From assembly GCA_964545715.1 (NCBI GenBank), contig CAZJHX010000200.1:1-16852 (forward strand): 16,852 nucleotides of DNA, read 5' to 3'. The notes under the pieces were generated by a model, which made no database searches, was not told the origin of the DNA, and saw only the letters and a program-made list of their open reading frames with translations. A program made the translations under genes and the position numbers. Shown here one piece after another: positions 1 to 7,584 of the stretch. Source of the DNA: CAZJHX01 sp964545715 (lineage in GTDB: Bacteria > Myxococcota_A > UBA9042 > GCA-2863065). Positions within the stretch are counted from its first letter, which is position 1. Every line of letters begins with the position of its first letter.

Positions 1-1189
1 GCAGGATGTCGTTGGTGCCCTCGAAGATCCGGTTGATGCGGCTGTCGCGCACGATTCGCTCATAGGGCAGCTCACGCATGAAGCCGCTGCCGCCCGCCGT
101 CTGCAGCGCCTCGTCGGCCGTGCGCCACAGGGCCTCGGTCGCGAAGACCTTCAAAATGGCGGCCTCCACCGAGTAGTCCTCGTAGCCCTGGTCGGACAAC
201 GCGGCGACGACGTTGACCGTGGACTCGGCGGCGTAGCAGTCGACCACCATGTGGCCGATCTTCTGCTTGATCAGGCCGTACTCCGCGATCGGCTTGCCAA
301 ACTGCTTGCGCTCCTGGGCGCGCTTGCTGGCCAGCTCGATCAGGTGCTTCATGGCGCCCACGCACCCGCCGCCCAGGCCCGAGCGTCCGCTGTTCAGGAT
401 GCTCATGGCCACCTTGAAGCCGCCGTTGGGCGGACCGAGCAGGTTCTCCTTGGGTACCTTGACGTCTTCCAGATACACCGACGTCGTGGAGCTGGCGCGC
501 AGGCCCATCTTGTCCTCATGCGGACCGCTGGAGACGCCCTCCATGTCTCGGGTGACGATAAACGCCGACATCTTGGAGCGGCCGTCGACCTCGCCGGTCT
601 TCGCAAAGACCGTGAAGAAGTCCGCGATCCCGCCGTTGGTCGCCCAGATCTTGGTACCGTTCAGCAGGTAGTGGTCGTCGTGCTCTACCGCGGTCGTGCG
701 CACCGCGGCCGCATCCGAGCCCGCGTTGGCCTCGGTCAGGCAGAACGCCGCGATCATCTTTCCGGACGCCAGCTTCTTGTAGTAGCGCTTCTTCTGCTCG
801 TCGGTGCCGAACAGCTTCAAGCCGCGCATGCCGATGGAGCTGTGTGCGCCGATCGTCACCGCCACGGACGCGTCATGGCGCGCCACCTGTTGCAGCGTGC
901 GCGAGTAGGCCACGTTGCCGAAGCCCATGCCGCCGTCCTGTTCGGGCAGGATCAGCCCGAAGAGCCCGAACTGGCGCAGCTCCTCGATGATCTCCGGGGG
1001 CAGCTCACCGGCGACGTCCCAGGCGCGAAACTCCTCGTGTCGCCCCGCCAGCAGCGAGTCGACGGCCTCCACGACCTGCACCAGCAGCTCGCGCTCGGCC
1101 GGGTCGGTCTCGGGGTAGGGAAACAGCACGTCCTGCTCGATGGCGCCACCGAGCAACGAGCGCATGAAGCTGATGCTGAGATCGGTCAT
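1..1189 (-). CDS. Acyl-CoA dehydrogenase, VLCAD/ACAD9-like, C-terminus cut by window edge
   Basis: Flavoprotein that introduces the alpha,beta double bond into acyl-CoA during fatty-acid oxidation. 396 residues are visible; the frame is open to base 1, so the C-terminus (VLCAD-type proteins are about 600 residues) lies outside. Seen in the sequence: the FAD/substrate signature FCLTEANAGSDA near residues 149-160, the middle-domain motif KIWATNGGIADFFTVFAKT, and the C-terminal motif RIFEGTNDIL at 387-396. By family knowledge E390 of that motif corresponds to the catalytic base. These strings match the very-long-chain subgroup better than short- or medium-chain enzymes. The ATG start is preceded by GGAGAA, which lies in the last codons of the upstream oxidoreductase only 4 bp away, so this is the fourth gene of the minus-strand operon. 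The substrate chain length is inferred. Confidence 0.93.
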   Translation of the reverse strand, partial: MTDLSISFMRSLLGGAIEQDVLFPYPETDPAERELLVQVVEAVDSLLAGRHEEFRAWDVAGELPPEIIEELRQFGLFGLILPEQDGGMGFGNVAYSRTLQQVARHDASVAVTIGAHSSIGMRGLKLFGTDEQKKRYYKKLASGKMIAAFCLTEANAGSDAAAVRTTAVEHDDHYLLNGTKIWATNGGIADFFTVFAKTGEVDGRSKMSAFIVTRDMEGVSSGPHEDKMGLRASSTTSVYLEDVKVPKENLLGPPNGGFKVAMSILNSGRSGLGGGCVGAMKHLIELASKRAQERKQFGKPIAEYGLIKQKIGHMVVDCYAAESTVNVVAALSDQGYEDYSVEAAILKVFATEALWRTADEALQTAGGSGFMRELPYERIVRDSRINRIFEGTNDIL

Positions 1190-1193
1190 TTTC

Positions 1194-2213
1194 TTATTCT
1201 CCGTTTTTGGCGGCCTCGCCGACCGCCAGAACCACTTTGCCGCGCGCGCGGCTCGTCTCCAGATAGCGGTGCGCTTCCGCGACGTCGTCAAGCGCAAACA
1301 CCCGATCCACGACCGGGGTCATGTCGCCTGCATCTACAATTGCCGCCAGCTGCTGAAGGTTGGCGCCGCTGGCCCTGCGCGTGACCATGGACAGCTTCAC
1401 GCCCCGTGTCGCCCTGGCCCTCACCATTCGCCACAAGGTGGCGCTGATCATCGCCGTCAGTCCCAAAGCGGGTCCGAAGCGCTTTGTGTACTGCGGCAGA
1501 CCCGCCGCGATGGACGCGATGCGACCGCCACGCTTCACGGCGCCGATCGCTCGCTCGAGATCGTCACCACCGATGCTCTCCAAGATCACGTCGACATCCG
1601 CGGCCTCCACGGCCCAGTCCTGCGTGCGGTAGTCGATGACGTGGTCGGCTCCCAGACCGGCCACAAGCTCGTGATTGCGCGGACTGCAGGTGGTGAAGAC
1701 CTCCGCGCCCACATGCTTGGCAAGCTGAATCGCGATGGTCCCGACACCGCCAGATCCGGCCTGGATCAGGACGCGCTCGCCCGCCTGCAGCTTGCACGCG
1801 CCCATCAGCGAGTCCCACGCCGTCAGCCCGACCAGCGGCAGCGCGGCCGCCTGGGCATGAGACAGCCGGGACGGCTTGCGGGCCAGCTCGCTCTCGCGCA
1901 CCGCGATCTGCTCCGCGTACGTGCCCATGCGCCGGTGGCTCGGCGAGGCGAACACCTCGTCCCCGACCGCAAACCGCGTCACCTGGTCGCCCACCTGCGC
2001 GACCACCCCGGACACATCCAGGCCCAGCACAGCGGGAAACGACAGCCAAATGACCGCGCGCTGCCCGCCGGAGCGGATCTTGTAGTCGATGGGATTGATG
2101 CCCGCCGCGCGCACGTCGACCAGCACGTCGCGAGGCCCGCAGACAGGCGCCGGCACGTCTTCGATCCGGAACACGTCCGGTTGCCCATAGCCGTGGATGA
2201 GGGCGGCCTTCAC
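1194..2213 (-). CDS. Zinc-free MDR oxidoreductase, quinone oxidoreductase-like
   Basis: 339-residue medium-chain dehydrogenase/reductase of the NADPH:quinone reductase / enoyl reductase type. The N-terminal GroES-like domain carries AAGINPIDYKIRSG at about 36-49, typical of this subfamily. The nucleotide-binding Rossmann motif is AGSGGVG at 152-158, followed by a helix and SPRNHELVAGLGADHVIDY. No catalytic-zinc GHE or structural-zinc cysteine cluster is present, unlike the preceding gene. The start is GTG at 2213-2211, whose bases overlap the TGA stop of the upstream dehydrogenase (GTGA, 4 bp), so translation is probably coupled. The stop lies 4 bp before the acyl-CoA dehydrogenase ATG. It probably reduces an enone, quinone or enoyl intermediate with NADPH, but the substrate cannot be read from sequence. 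Confidence 0.9.
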   Translation of the reverse strand: MKAALIHGYGQPDVFRIEDVPAPVCGPRDVLVDVRAAGINPIDYKIRSGGQRAVIWLSFPAVLGLDVSGVVAQVGDQVTRFAVGDEVFASPSHRRMGTYAEQIAVRESELARKPSRLSHAQAAALPLVGLTAWDSLMGACKLQAGERVLIQAGSGGVGTIAIQLAKHVGAEVFTTCSPRNHELVAGLGADHVIDYRTQDWAVEAADVDVILESIGGDDLERAIGAVKRGGRIASIAAGLPQYTKRFGPALGLTAMISATLWRMVRARATRGVKLSMVTRRASGANLQQLAAIVDAGDMTPVVDRVFALDDVAEAHRYLETSRARGKVVLAVGEAAKNGE

Positions 2214-3442
2214 AAGCGCTCTTCAAAGTCGAAGAGCACTTTGACCGAGCGATGCGTTCGCTTCTCGCGCGCCGCCACAAAGGCGTCCCGGTACTGGTCC
2301 AGCTGAAACGTGTGGGTGATCAGCGGCTCGGGGCTCACGCGGCCCTTGTCCAGCAGGTCCAAAAACATCGAGAAGCCGTGGCTGCGCCGGCCGTCGTGCT
2401 CCTCCATGCCGCACCCGCTGGCGCCCACGAGGTTGACCTCTTTGAAGTAGAGCGGCGTCCATTCGAAGCGGGCGGGGGTGGCCACGCCGACCACCACGAC
2501 CGTCCCGCCGGGCTGCACCAGGCGCAGGTCGGTCTCCAGCGTGCGAGCCGATCCGACCGTGTCGTAGACGGCGTCCACCCCGGCCAGCAGCCAGGGCAGG
2601 CCGCTCATCGGGTTGTGCACGCGCGCCTCCGCCATCTCGGCGACCGCCTCGATCAGGTCGCGGCCGCCCAGCGTCAGGTAGGTTGTTGCGCCCAGCTGCT
2701 CGGCCATCGGGCGCAGGTGCTCGTGCCGGTCGACGGCCACGATGTTCACGCCGTCAAACAGGCGCGACACGATGTGAATGACCATCATGCCCAGCGCGCC
2801 GCAGCCGACGACCAGGACCGTCGCGCCGGGCTTGGGTGGCGCCTTCAGGACGGCGTGCAGTGACACCGCGAACGGATCGGCCAGCGCGGCCTGCTCGGTG
2901 GAGACCCCGTCGGGCACCTTGAAGCACATCGAGCGATGGGCCGGCACCAGTGGCGCGAAGCCCCCCGAGACGTCGCGGCAGGTGCCGTAGTGCATGCCCG
3001 CCGCCAGGTCACCCCGCGTGAAGTTGCGGCAAAACGTCAGCCGCCCGGCCTCGCACGCGTCGCATAGCGGCAGCCCGCGCGCCTCGCAGGTCAGCCATGG
3101 ATAGGCGATGACCCGGTCGCCGCGCTGCAGGTCCGACACGGCCGGTCCCGTCTCCTCCACCACGCCGAGCACCTCGTGGCCCATGACGTGCGGAAAGGTG
3201 ATGAACGACGTCAGCGGGTTGTCGCGCGCGCCGTCCAGAAACACCTGCTTCACGTCACTGCCGCAGATGCCGCAGTAGCGCGTTTTGAGGATGACCCAAT
3301 CGTCCGCGAGCAGGCGTGGATCCGGCACGTCCTCGTAGCCGATCGGGCCCAGCCCCGACAGATAGCCCCGCGACGAGAAGGCGCCCAGGAGCTTTGCGGC
3401 GGCCAGCCGGCCGTAGTTGAACGTGAACGTGAGCGCTTTCAC
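2210..3442 (-). CDS. Zinc-dependent MDR alcohol/threonine-type dehydrogenase
   Basis: 410-residue NAD(P)-dependent zinc dehydrogenase. Seen: RYCGICGSD at 55-63 with the likely catalytic-zinc ligand C60, GHE at 88-90, four structural-zinc cysteines C119, C127, C130 and C138, and the Rossmann glycines VGCGALG at 212-218. The protein is longer than typical 340-350-residue members: it has an extra N-terminal segment (SSRGYLSGLGPIGYEDVPDP region) and a loop around 270-285. An open frame continues upstream on this strand to 4381, but that part is antisense-like to the real SDR gene. The supported start is GTG at 3442-3440, overlapping the SDR stop as GTGA, with GGAG 8 bases upstream. It is the second gene of the oxidoreductase operon. 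The alcohol substrate is unknown. Confidence 0.9.
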   Translation of the reverse strand: MKALTFTFNYGRLAAAKLLGAFSSRGYLSGLGPIGYEDVPDPRLLADDWVILKTRYCGICGSDVKQVFLDGARDNPLTSFITFPHVMGHEVLGVVEETGPAVSDLQRGDRVIAYPWLTCEARGLPLCDACEAGRLTFCRNFTRGDLAAGMHYGTCRDVSGGFAPLVPAHRSMCFKVPDGVSTEQAALADPFAVSLHAVLKAPPKPGATVLVVGCGALGMMVIHIVSRLFDGVNIVAVDRHEHLRPMAEQLGATTYLTLGGRDLIEAVAEMAEARVHNPMSGLPWLLAGVDAVYDTVGSARTLETDLRLVQPGGTVVVVGVATPARFEWTPLYFKEVNLVGASGCGMEEHDGRRSHGFSMFLDLLDKGRVSPEPLITHTFQLDQYRDAFVAAREKRTHRSVKVLFDFEERL

Positions 3443-4899
3443 CCGGACGACTCCAGGCGGCGGTGCAGCCACATGAGGCCCAGGCCGGCCGGGATGAAGA
3501 AGCCGACCTCGATGATCAGGCCCGACGACCAGCTCATCTTCTGGATGACGATCTGGAAGAGCGGGTCGAGCACGGCCATCACGAGAAAGAAGACCGCGAT
3601 GCCGAACATGAGCCCGCGCAGCAGCCGGCGCCGGGAGATCGCGGCCATGCGCGCCGGCAGTCCCTCGGCGACGAGCACCAGGCTCCACAGCAGGCCGGAG
3701 AGCGCCAGCCAGCCGAGCGCCTCCCACTGCTTGTGATGCTGCAGCATCAGGCCGCCCTTCCACCACAGGATGAAGGCGAACACGGCCGCCGCCGCGCCCC
3801 ACAAGACGGCGCTCCAGGGTCCACCGCGCGGCCGGATGAAGTCCCGATTTACGGCGTTGATCAGCAGCGGGATAAAGAAGATGCCGGCGAAGTAGGACTG
3901 GCTGTAGATGATCCACGCATTGGGATCCGTCTCCCAATTCGGGTTGATCCAGACCGGAAACCAGAAGCGCAGCTTGCCGGTCAGCAGCGACACGACGATC
4001 AGGTCCACCAGGACGACGCTGAAGAAGGTGACCAGCATGCGCATCATGTCGCGCTGAAAGTGCCCGGTGTCCGAGTCGGGGCGCGACGGCGGGTTGGTCT
4101 TCGGCGCGTCTTTGGGCCGGTTGAGGCGCATAGCGGATTGCGCGACGAAGGATCGCGGAGCCAGCCGTCCGCCAAACGTCAGCAGCTTGTTCAGCACGCC
4201 GGGCACGATCGACGGCTGCACGCCCAGCGCGTCCAGCGCCGCGGTGACGACCTCTTCGGAGCTGAGCACCGAGCCGTGCACCGGCATCTCGCCGGCATCT
4301 GCGACGGCCTGAAAGCCGGTCTCGACGTAGCCCGGGCACAGCCCCAGTACGTCCACACCCAACGGCTTGAGCTCCGCCCACAGCGCCTCGGCCAGCATCA
4401 GGTCAAACGCCTTGGTCGCGCCGTAGGTGGACAGGTACGGCGTCGGTTGAAAGCCCGCCATGCTGGCCACGATGATGACGCCGCCGCGCCCGCGGTCCAC
4501 CATGGGTCGGGCAAAGCGGTGGGTCATCGCAAGGACGGCGCGGCAGTTCAGGTCGACCATGCCGGCCTCTGAGCCGGGGTCCTGGTCCAGAAACGCGCCG
4601 TAGTTGCCGAACCCGGCGTTGTTCACCAGCAGCCCGACCTCGATTCCGGCGGCGTCCACCTGTGCGAGCAGCGCGGTGTCGGCGTCAGGTGCGGTGAGAT
4701 CCTGGGCCAGCACGGTGGCCGTGATGCTGTGTTGCGCCTGGAGCTCGGTGGCCAGGGCGTCGAGCTTCTCTTTGCGGCGGGCGACCAGGACGACGTCCAT
4801 TCCACGAGCGGCCAGCGCCCGGGCAAAGGCCTCGCCGAAGCCGCTCGATGCGCCGGTGACCAATGCGGCGCCGCCATAGCGGTCCGAAAGCTGTTGCAT
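3439..4899 (-). CDS. Short-chain dehydrogenase fused to a C-terminal six-helix membrane domain
   Basis: 486 residues. The N-terminal half (about 8-255) is a classical SDR: cofactor motif TGASSGFG at 15-22, NNAG at 93-96, catalytic S146, Y159 and K163 (YGATK), with the usual 13-residue Ser-Tyr spacing, and PGYVETGF at 189-196. After a polar linker (about 256-284) the same frame enters a hydrophobic domain with helices at roughly 287-306, 335-351, 361-380, 392-411, 428-447 and 459-479. The linker contains no stop and the reading frame is uninterrupted, so this is a real fusion unless the assembly is wrong. I do not recognise the membrane domain. The architecture suggests an oxidoreductase held at the membrane to act on a lipid-like substrate (inference). 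It is the first gene of the minus-strand operon, and its stop overlaps the next GTG start by 4 bp. Confidence 0.88.
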   Translation of the reverse strand: MQQLSDRYGGAALVTGASSGFGEAFARALAARGMDVVLVARRKEKLDALATELQAQHSITATVLAQDLTAPDADTALLAQVDAAGIEVGLLVNNAGFGNYGAFLDQDPGSEAGMVDLNCRAVLAMTHRFARPMVDRGRGGVIIVASMAGFQPTPYLSTYGATKAFDLMLAEALWAELKPLGVDVLGLCPGYVETGFQAVADAGEMPVHGSVLSSEEVVTAALDALGVQPSIVPGVLNKLLTFGGRLAPRSFVAQSAMRLNRPKDAPKTNPPSRPDSDTGHFQRDMMRMLVTFFSVVLVDLIVVSLLTGKLRFWFPVWINPNWETDPNAWIIYSQSYFAGIFFIPLLINAVNRDFIRPRGGPWSAVLWGAAAAVFAFILWWKGGLMLQHHKQWEALGWLALSGLLWSLVLVAEGLPARMAAISRRRLLRGLMFGIAVFFLVMAVLDPLFQIVIQKMSWSSGLIIEVGFFIPAGLGLMWLHRRLESSG

Positions 4900-4920
4900 G
4901 CGGCGAGCTTACCCTATGAT
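4894..4920 (+). promoter_or_regulatory. Weak sigma70-like promoter candidate for the wbp cassette
   Basis: In the 57-bp divergent gap between the SDR gene and wbpB, TTGCAT (4894-4899) and TATGAT (4915-4920) resemble -35 and -10 boxes. The 15-bp spacing is shorter than ideal and the -35 box overlaps the SDR start codon. Only the -10-like hexamer is convincing. Confidence 0.22.
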
Positions 4921-4940
4921 GTGACCGCCGAGTAACCCGC

Positions 4941-4947
4941 GAAGGAG
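4941..4947 (+). promoter_or_regulatory. Ribosome binding site that fixes the TTG start of wbpB
   Basis: GAAGGAG lies 9 bases before TTG at 4957-4959. No ATG or GTG is available in frame close by, and translation from this TTG gives a normal Gfo/Idh/MocA N-terminus with the Rossmann strand starting at about residue 9. Confidence 0.65.
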
Positions 4948-4956
4948 CCCGCTGAT

Positions 4957-5883
4957 TTGACCCACGACAGCAACGGTGCCGTGCGATTTGCCCTGTTGGG
5001 CGCCGCCGGATACGTCGCGCCGCGCCACATGAAGGCGATCAAGGATACCGGCAACCAGCTGGTCGTGGCGTGCGATCCACACGACGGCGTGGGCGTGCTC
5101 GACAGGTACTTCCCCGACTGCAAGTTCTTTACCGAGGTGGAGCGCTTCGATCGGCATCTGGAGAAGCTGCGACGCAAGAGCGCGGCCGACGCCGTGAGGT
5201 ATGTCAGCGTGTGCTCGCCCAACTATCTGCACGACGCCCACTGTCGCCTGGCGCTGCGGCTGCGTGCCGACGCCGTCTGTGAAAAACCCCTGGTGATCAG
5301 CCCCTGGAACCTCGATCAGCTGGCGCAGATCGAAGAGGAGTACCAGCGGCGCATCTACAACATCCTGCAGCTGCGGCTGCACCCCGAGGTGAAGCGTCTG
5401 CGGGCGGCGACAGCCGCTGTGGAGACGATCACCGACGTGGATCTGGCATACGTGACCTATCGCGGCCCGTGGTACCACCGCTCCTGGAAGGGGGACGAGC
5501 GGCGCTCCGGTGGGCTGGTGATGAACATCGGCGTGCACTTCTTCGACATGCTGATCTGGCTGTTTGGTCCGGTCGAGGCGTACGACGTCACCGAGCGCTC
5601 ACCCGACCGCGTCGAGGGCACGCTGAGGCTGAAGCGGGCGCGGGTGAAGTGGCTGCTCTCCACCCGCATGGACGACGTCCCGGCCGAGGCGCTGGCGGAT
5701 GGGCGCCGGGTGCATCGGTCGCTGATCGTGGGCGATGACCGCTTCGACTTCTCCAAGGGCTTTGAAGACCTGCACACCCGCGTCTACGAAGAGATCATTG
5801 CGGGTCGCGGCTTCGGTATCGAGGACGCGCGCGCCCCCATCGAGCTGGTCCACCGGCTGCGCACGTGTGACGTGAGCGGCTGA
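4957..5883 (+). CDS. wbpB: UDP-N-acetyl-glucosaminuronate 3-dehydrogenase (WbpB/WlbA-type, Gfo/Idh/MocA family)
   Basis: 308-residue NAD-dependent sugar-nucleotide dehydrogenase. By family knowledge WbpB/WlbA oxidises C3 of UDP-2-acetamido-2-deoxy-glucuronic acid to the 3-keto sugar. Seen: Rossmann N-terminus with FALLGAAGYVAPRHMKAI at 11-28, SVCSPNYLHD at 84-93, the family EKP signature at 109-111, the conserved block HRSWKGDERRSGG at 174-186, and NIGVHFFD at 190-197. The start is TTG with a good GAAGGAG site. The next gene starts 1 bp after the stop, and the acetyltransferase and aminotransferase of the same pathway follow, which strongly supports the assignment over a generic oxidoreductase. 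The family contains members that recycle NADH with 2-oxoglutarate and members that do not; which applies here cannot be told. Confidence 0.92.
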   Translation: MTHDSNGAVRFALLGAAGYVAPRHMKAIKDTGNQLVVACDPHDGVGVLDRYFPDCKFFTEVERFDRHLEKLRRKSAADAVRYVSVCSPNYLHDAHCRLALRLRADAVCEKPLVISPWNLDQLAQIEEEYQRRIYNILQLRLHPEVKRLRAATAAVETITDVDLAYVTYRGPWYHRSWKGDERRSGGLVMNIGVHFFDMLIWLFGPVEAYDVTERSPDRVEGTLRLKRARVKWLLSTRMDDVPAEALADGRRVHRSLIVGDDRFDFSKGFEDLHTRVYEEIIAGRGFGIEDARAPIELVHRLRTCDVSG

Positions 5884-5884
5884 T

Positions 5885-6445
5885 ATGGCGGCGCCGTTCA
5901 TTCACGAGAGCGCCTACATCGACGACGACGTGCAGATCGGTGAGGGCACCAAAATCTGGCACTTTGTCCACGTCTTGAGGAACACCCAAATCGGCAGGGA
6001 CGTCGTGCTGGGCCAGAACGTGATGGCCGGGCCCAACGTGGTCATCGGGGACCGCTGCCGCATCCAGAACAACGTCAGCGTTTACGACGGCGTGCACCTG
6101 GAAGAGGGCGTGTTCTGCGGGCCGTCGTGCGTGTTTACCAACGTGCTGACGCCACGCGCGGAGCTCGACCAGAAGGACCGCTTTGCGCCGACCCGGGTGC
6201 AGCGCGGCGCGACGATCGGCGCCAACGCCACGATCGTGTGCGGGAACACGCTGGGCCGCTATTGCATGGTGGCCGCCGGAGCGGTCGTCACGCGTGACGT
6301 GCCGGCCTACGCGCTGGTCGCAGGGGTCCCGGCGAAGCGGATCGGGTGGGTGAGCCGGGTTGGAGAGCGCCTGACCGACGATCTGGTCTGCCCGCAGACC
6401 GGCGAGCGTTATCGTTTGGCCGGCGACGGTCTCGAGCCCGTCTGA
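5885..6445 (+). CDS. wbpD: UDP-2-acetamido-3-amino-2,3-dideoxy-glucuronate N-acetyltransferase (WbpD/WlbB-type)
   Basis: 186-residue left-handed beta-helix acetyltransferase. In the pathway it transfers acetyl from acetyl-CoA to the 3-amino group made by the aminotransferase, giving UDP-GlcNAc(3NAc)A. Seen: repeated hexapeptide turns (IGEGTKIWHFVHV, IGRDVVLGQNV, VIGDRCRIQNNVSVYDGV, IGANATIVCGNTLG) over about residues 10-150. The family-specific stretches GVFCGPSCVFTNVLTPRA and AGAVVTRDVPAYALVAGVPA fit WlbB/WbpD closely, and the tail has CPQTGERYRL. The start ATG is 1 bp after the dehydrogenase TGA, and the stop shares its final A with the next ATG (TGATG), so the three genes are a single translational unit. 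Confidence 0.93.
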   Translation: MAAPFIHESAYIDDDVQIGEGTKIWHFVHVLRNTQIGRDVVLGQNVMAGPNVVIGDRCRIQNNVSVYDGVHLEEGVFCGPSCVFTNVLTPRAELDQKDRFAPTRVQRGATIGANATIVCGNTLGRYCMVAAGAVVTRDVPAYALVAGVPAKRIGWVSRVGERLTDDLVCPQTGERYRLAGDGLEPV

Positions 6446-7584
6446 TGGACATCCCCTTCATCGATTTGAAGGCTCAGCAGGCGCGCATCAAGCCCGCGAT
6501 CGATGCCGGCATCCAGGCCGTGCTGGCGCATGGCAGATACATCATGGGTCCCGAGGTCGCCGAGCTGGAGCAGCAGCTGTCGGCGTTTTGCGGCGCCGCT
6601 CACACGCTGACCTGCGCCAACGGGACCGACGCCCTGCAGCTGGCGTTGATGGCCCTGGCGGTGGGGCCCGGCGACGCGGTGTTTGTGCCCGCCTTCACGT
6701 TTGCCGCAACGGCGGAGGTGGTGCCCCTGGTCGGTGCGACGCCGGTGTTTGTGGATGTCGACCGGGACACGTTTGATCTCGACGCCGCCAGCCTGAGTCG
6801 GGCCATCGATGAGGCGCGCCGTTTGCAGCTGCGGCCACGGGCGGTCATCGCGGTCGATCTGTTTGGGCTGCCGGCTGACTACGACGCGATCACGGCGGTG
6901 GCCGAGAGCGCCTCCGTGTATGTGATCTCCGACACCGCTCAGGGCTTTGGGGGCACGTATCGCGGTCGTCGGACGGGCGCCATCGGGCATGTCGCCACCA
7001 CCTCGTTCTTTCCAGCCAAGCCGCTGGGCTGCTACGGGGACGGCGGCGCCATCTTCACCGGCGACGCCGCGCTGGCATCGCTGATCGACAGCCTGCGCGT
7101 GCACGGCAAGGGCGCGCACAAATACGACAACGCCCGCATTGGGATCAACAGCCGGCTGGACACGCTTCAGGCGGCCATTTTGCTGGCCAAGCTCGCGATC
7201 TACGAAGACGAGCTGCGCGTGCGACGGCAGGTGGCCGCGCGCTATGACCAGGGCCTGTCGGACGTCGTTGAGACACCCACGATCCCAAGCGGTCTGCAGT
7301 CGACCTTTGCCCAGTACACGGTAAAGCTGCCCGTCGGAGCCGATCGGGCCGCAGTGCAGGCTGGTTTGAAGGAGCACGGCATTCCCACGGCGGTCTACTA
7401 CTCTCGACCGCTGCACCAGCAGACCGCATATCGGAGCTTTGTGCGCGACCCGGCCGGGCTGCCGGTCAGCGAGGCGCTGTCTCAGCGGGTGTTGAGCCTG
7501 CCGATGCACGCGTATCTGTCGTATGACGCGCAGGACCGGGTTATCGAGCGTCTGCAGGCCTGCGTGCGTGGATCAGGACGTTAG
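6445..7584 (+). CDS. wbpE: PLP-dependent UDP-3-keto-sugar aminotransferase (WbpE/WlbC-type, DegT/DnrJ/EryC1 family)
   Basis: 379-residue sugar aminotransferase that converts the 3-keto intermediate to the 3-amino sugar with glutamate. Seen: the N-terminus MDIPFIDLKAQQARIKPAID, SCANGTDAL-like CANGTDALQLALMAL at 57-71, PLP phosphate/ring contacts in SDTAQGFGG (D163, Q166), the Schiff-base lysine K192 within SFFPAKPLGCYGDGGA, then GINSRLDTLQAAIL and the C-terminal LPMHAYL. This is near-diagnostic for WbpE. The frame is open further upstream to 6346, but ATG 6445 is chosen because it gives the family N-terminus and overlaps the preceding stop. The last 44 bp overlap the oppositely oriented DUF2062-methyltransferase gene. 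Confidence 0.94.
   Translation: MDIPFIDLKAQQARIKPAIDAGIQAVLAHGRYIMGPEVAELEQQLSAFCGAAHTLTCANGTDALQLALMALAVGPGDAVFVPAFTFAATAEVVPLVGATPVFVDVDRDTFDLDAASLSRAIDEARRLQLRPRAVIAVDLFGLPADYDAITAVAESASVYVISDTAQGFGGTYRGRRTGAIGHVATTSFFPAKPLGCYGDGGAIFTGDAALASLIDSLRVHGKGAHKYDNARIGINSRLDTLQAAILLAKLAIYEDELRVRRQVAARYDQGLSDVVETPTIPSGLQSTFAQYTVKLPVGADRAAVQAGLKEHGIPTAVYYSRPLHQQTAYRSFVRDPAGLPVSEALSQRVLSLPMHAYLSYDAQDRVIERLQACVRGSGR

Noticed and set aside
251..1384. Long plus-strand open frame (377 codons) opposite the acyl-CoA dehydrogenase
   Set aside because: Composition is Arg/Ala/His/Gln-rich with no recognisable motif; it is the antisense shadow of a GC-rich gene whose own frame gives a textbook ACAD.
1140..2306. 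Plus-strand open frame of 388 codons opposite the quinone-oxidoreductase-like gene
   Set aside because: Low-complexity Arg/His/Asp-rich translation spanning several real minus-strand genes; a shadow frame.
4031..4045. Separate gene for the membrane half of the SDR protein, starting at the MMRM methionines
   Set aside because: No stop codon ends the SDR half before it, and no clear ribosome site precedes these codons; a fusion is simpler.
3443..4381. Upstream extension of the zinc MDR frame on the minus strand
   Set aside because: The extension overlaps the SDR gene completely, is Arg/Gly-rich, and the GTGA overlap with a ribosome site gives a proper start at 3442.
3463..4572. Plus-strand open frame opposite the SDR-membrane fusion
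   Set aside because: No domain or ribosome site; the translation is Gln/Arg/His/Asp-rich as expected of antisense to a hydrophobic GC-rich gene.
4901..4930. CGGCG / CGCCG inverted repeat in the SDR-wbpB gap
   Set aside because: Only 5-bp arms with a 20-base spacer; expected by chance in GC-rich DNA.
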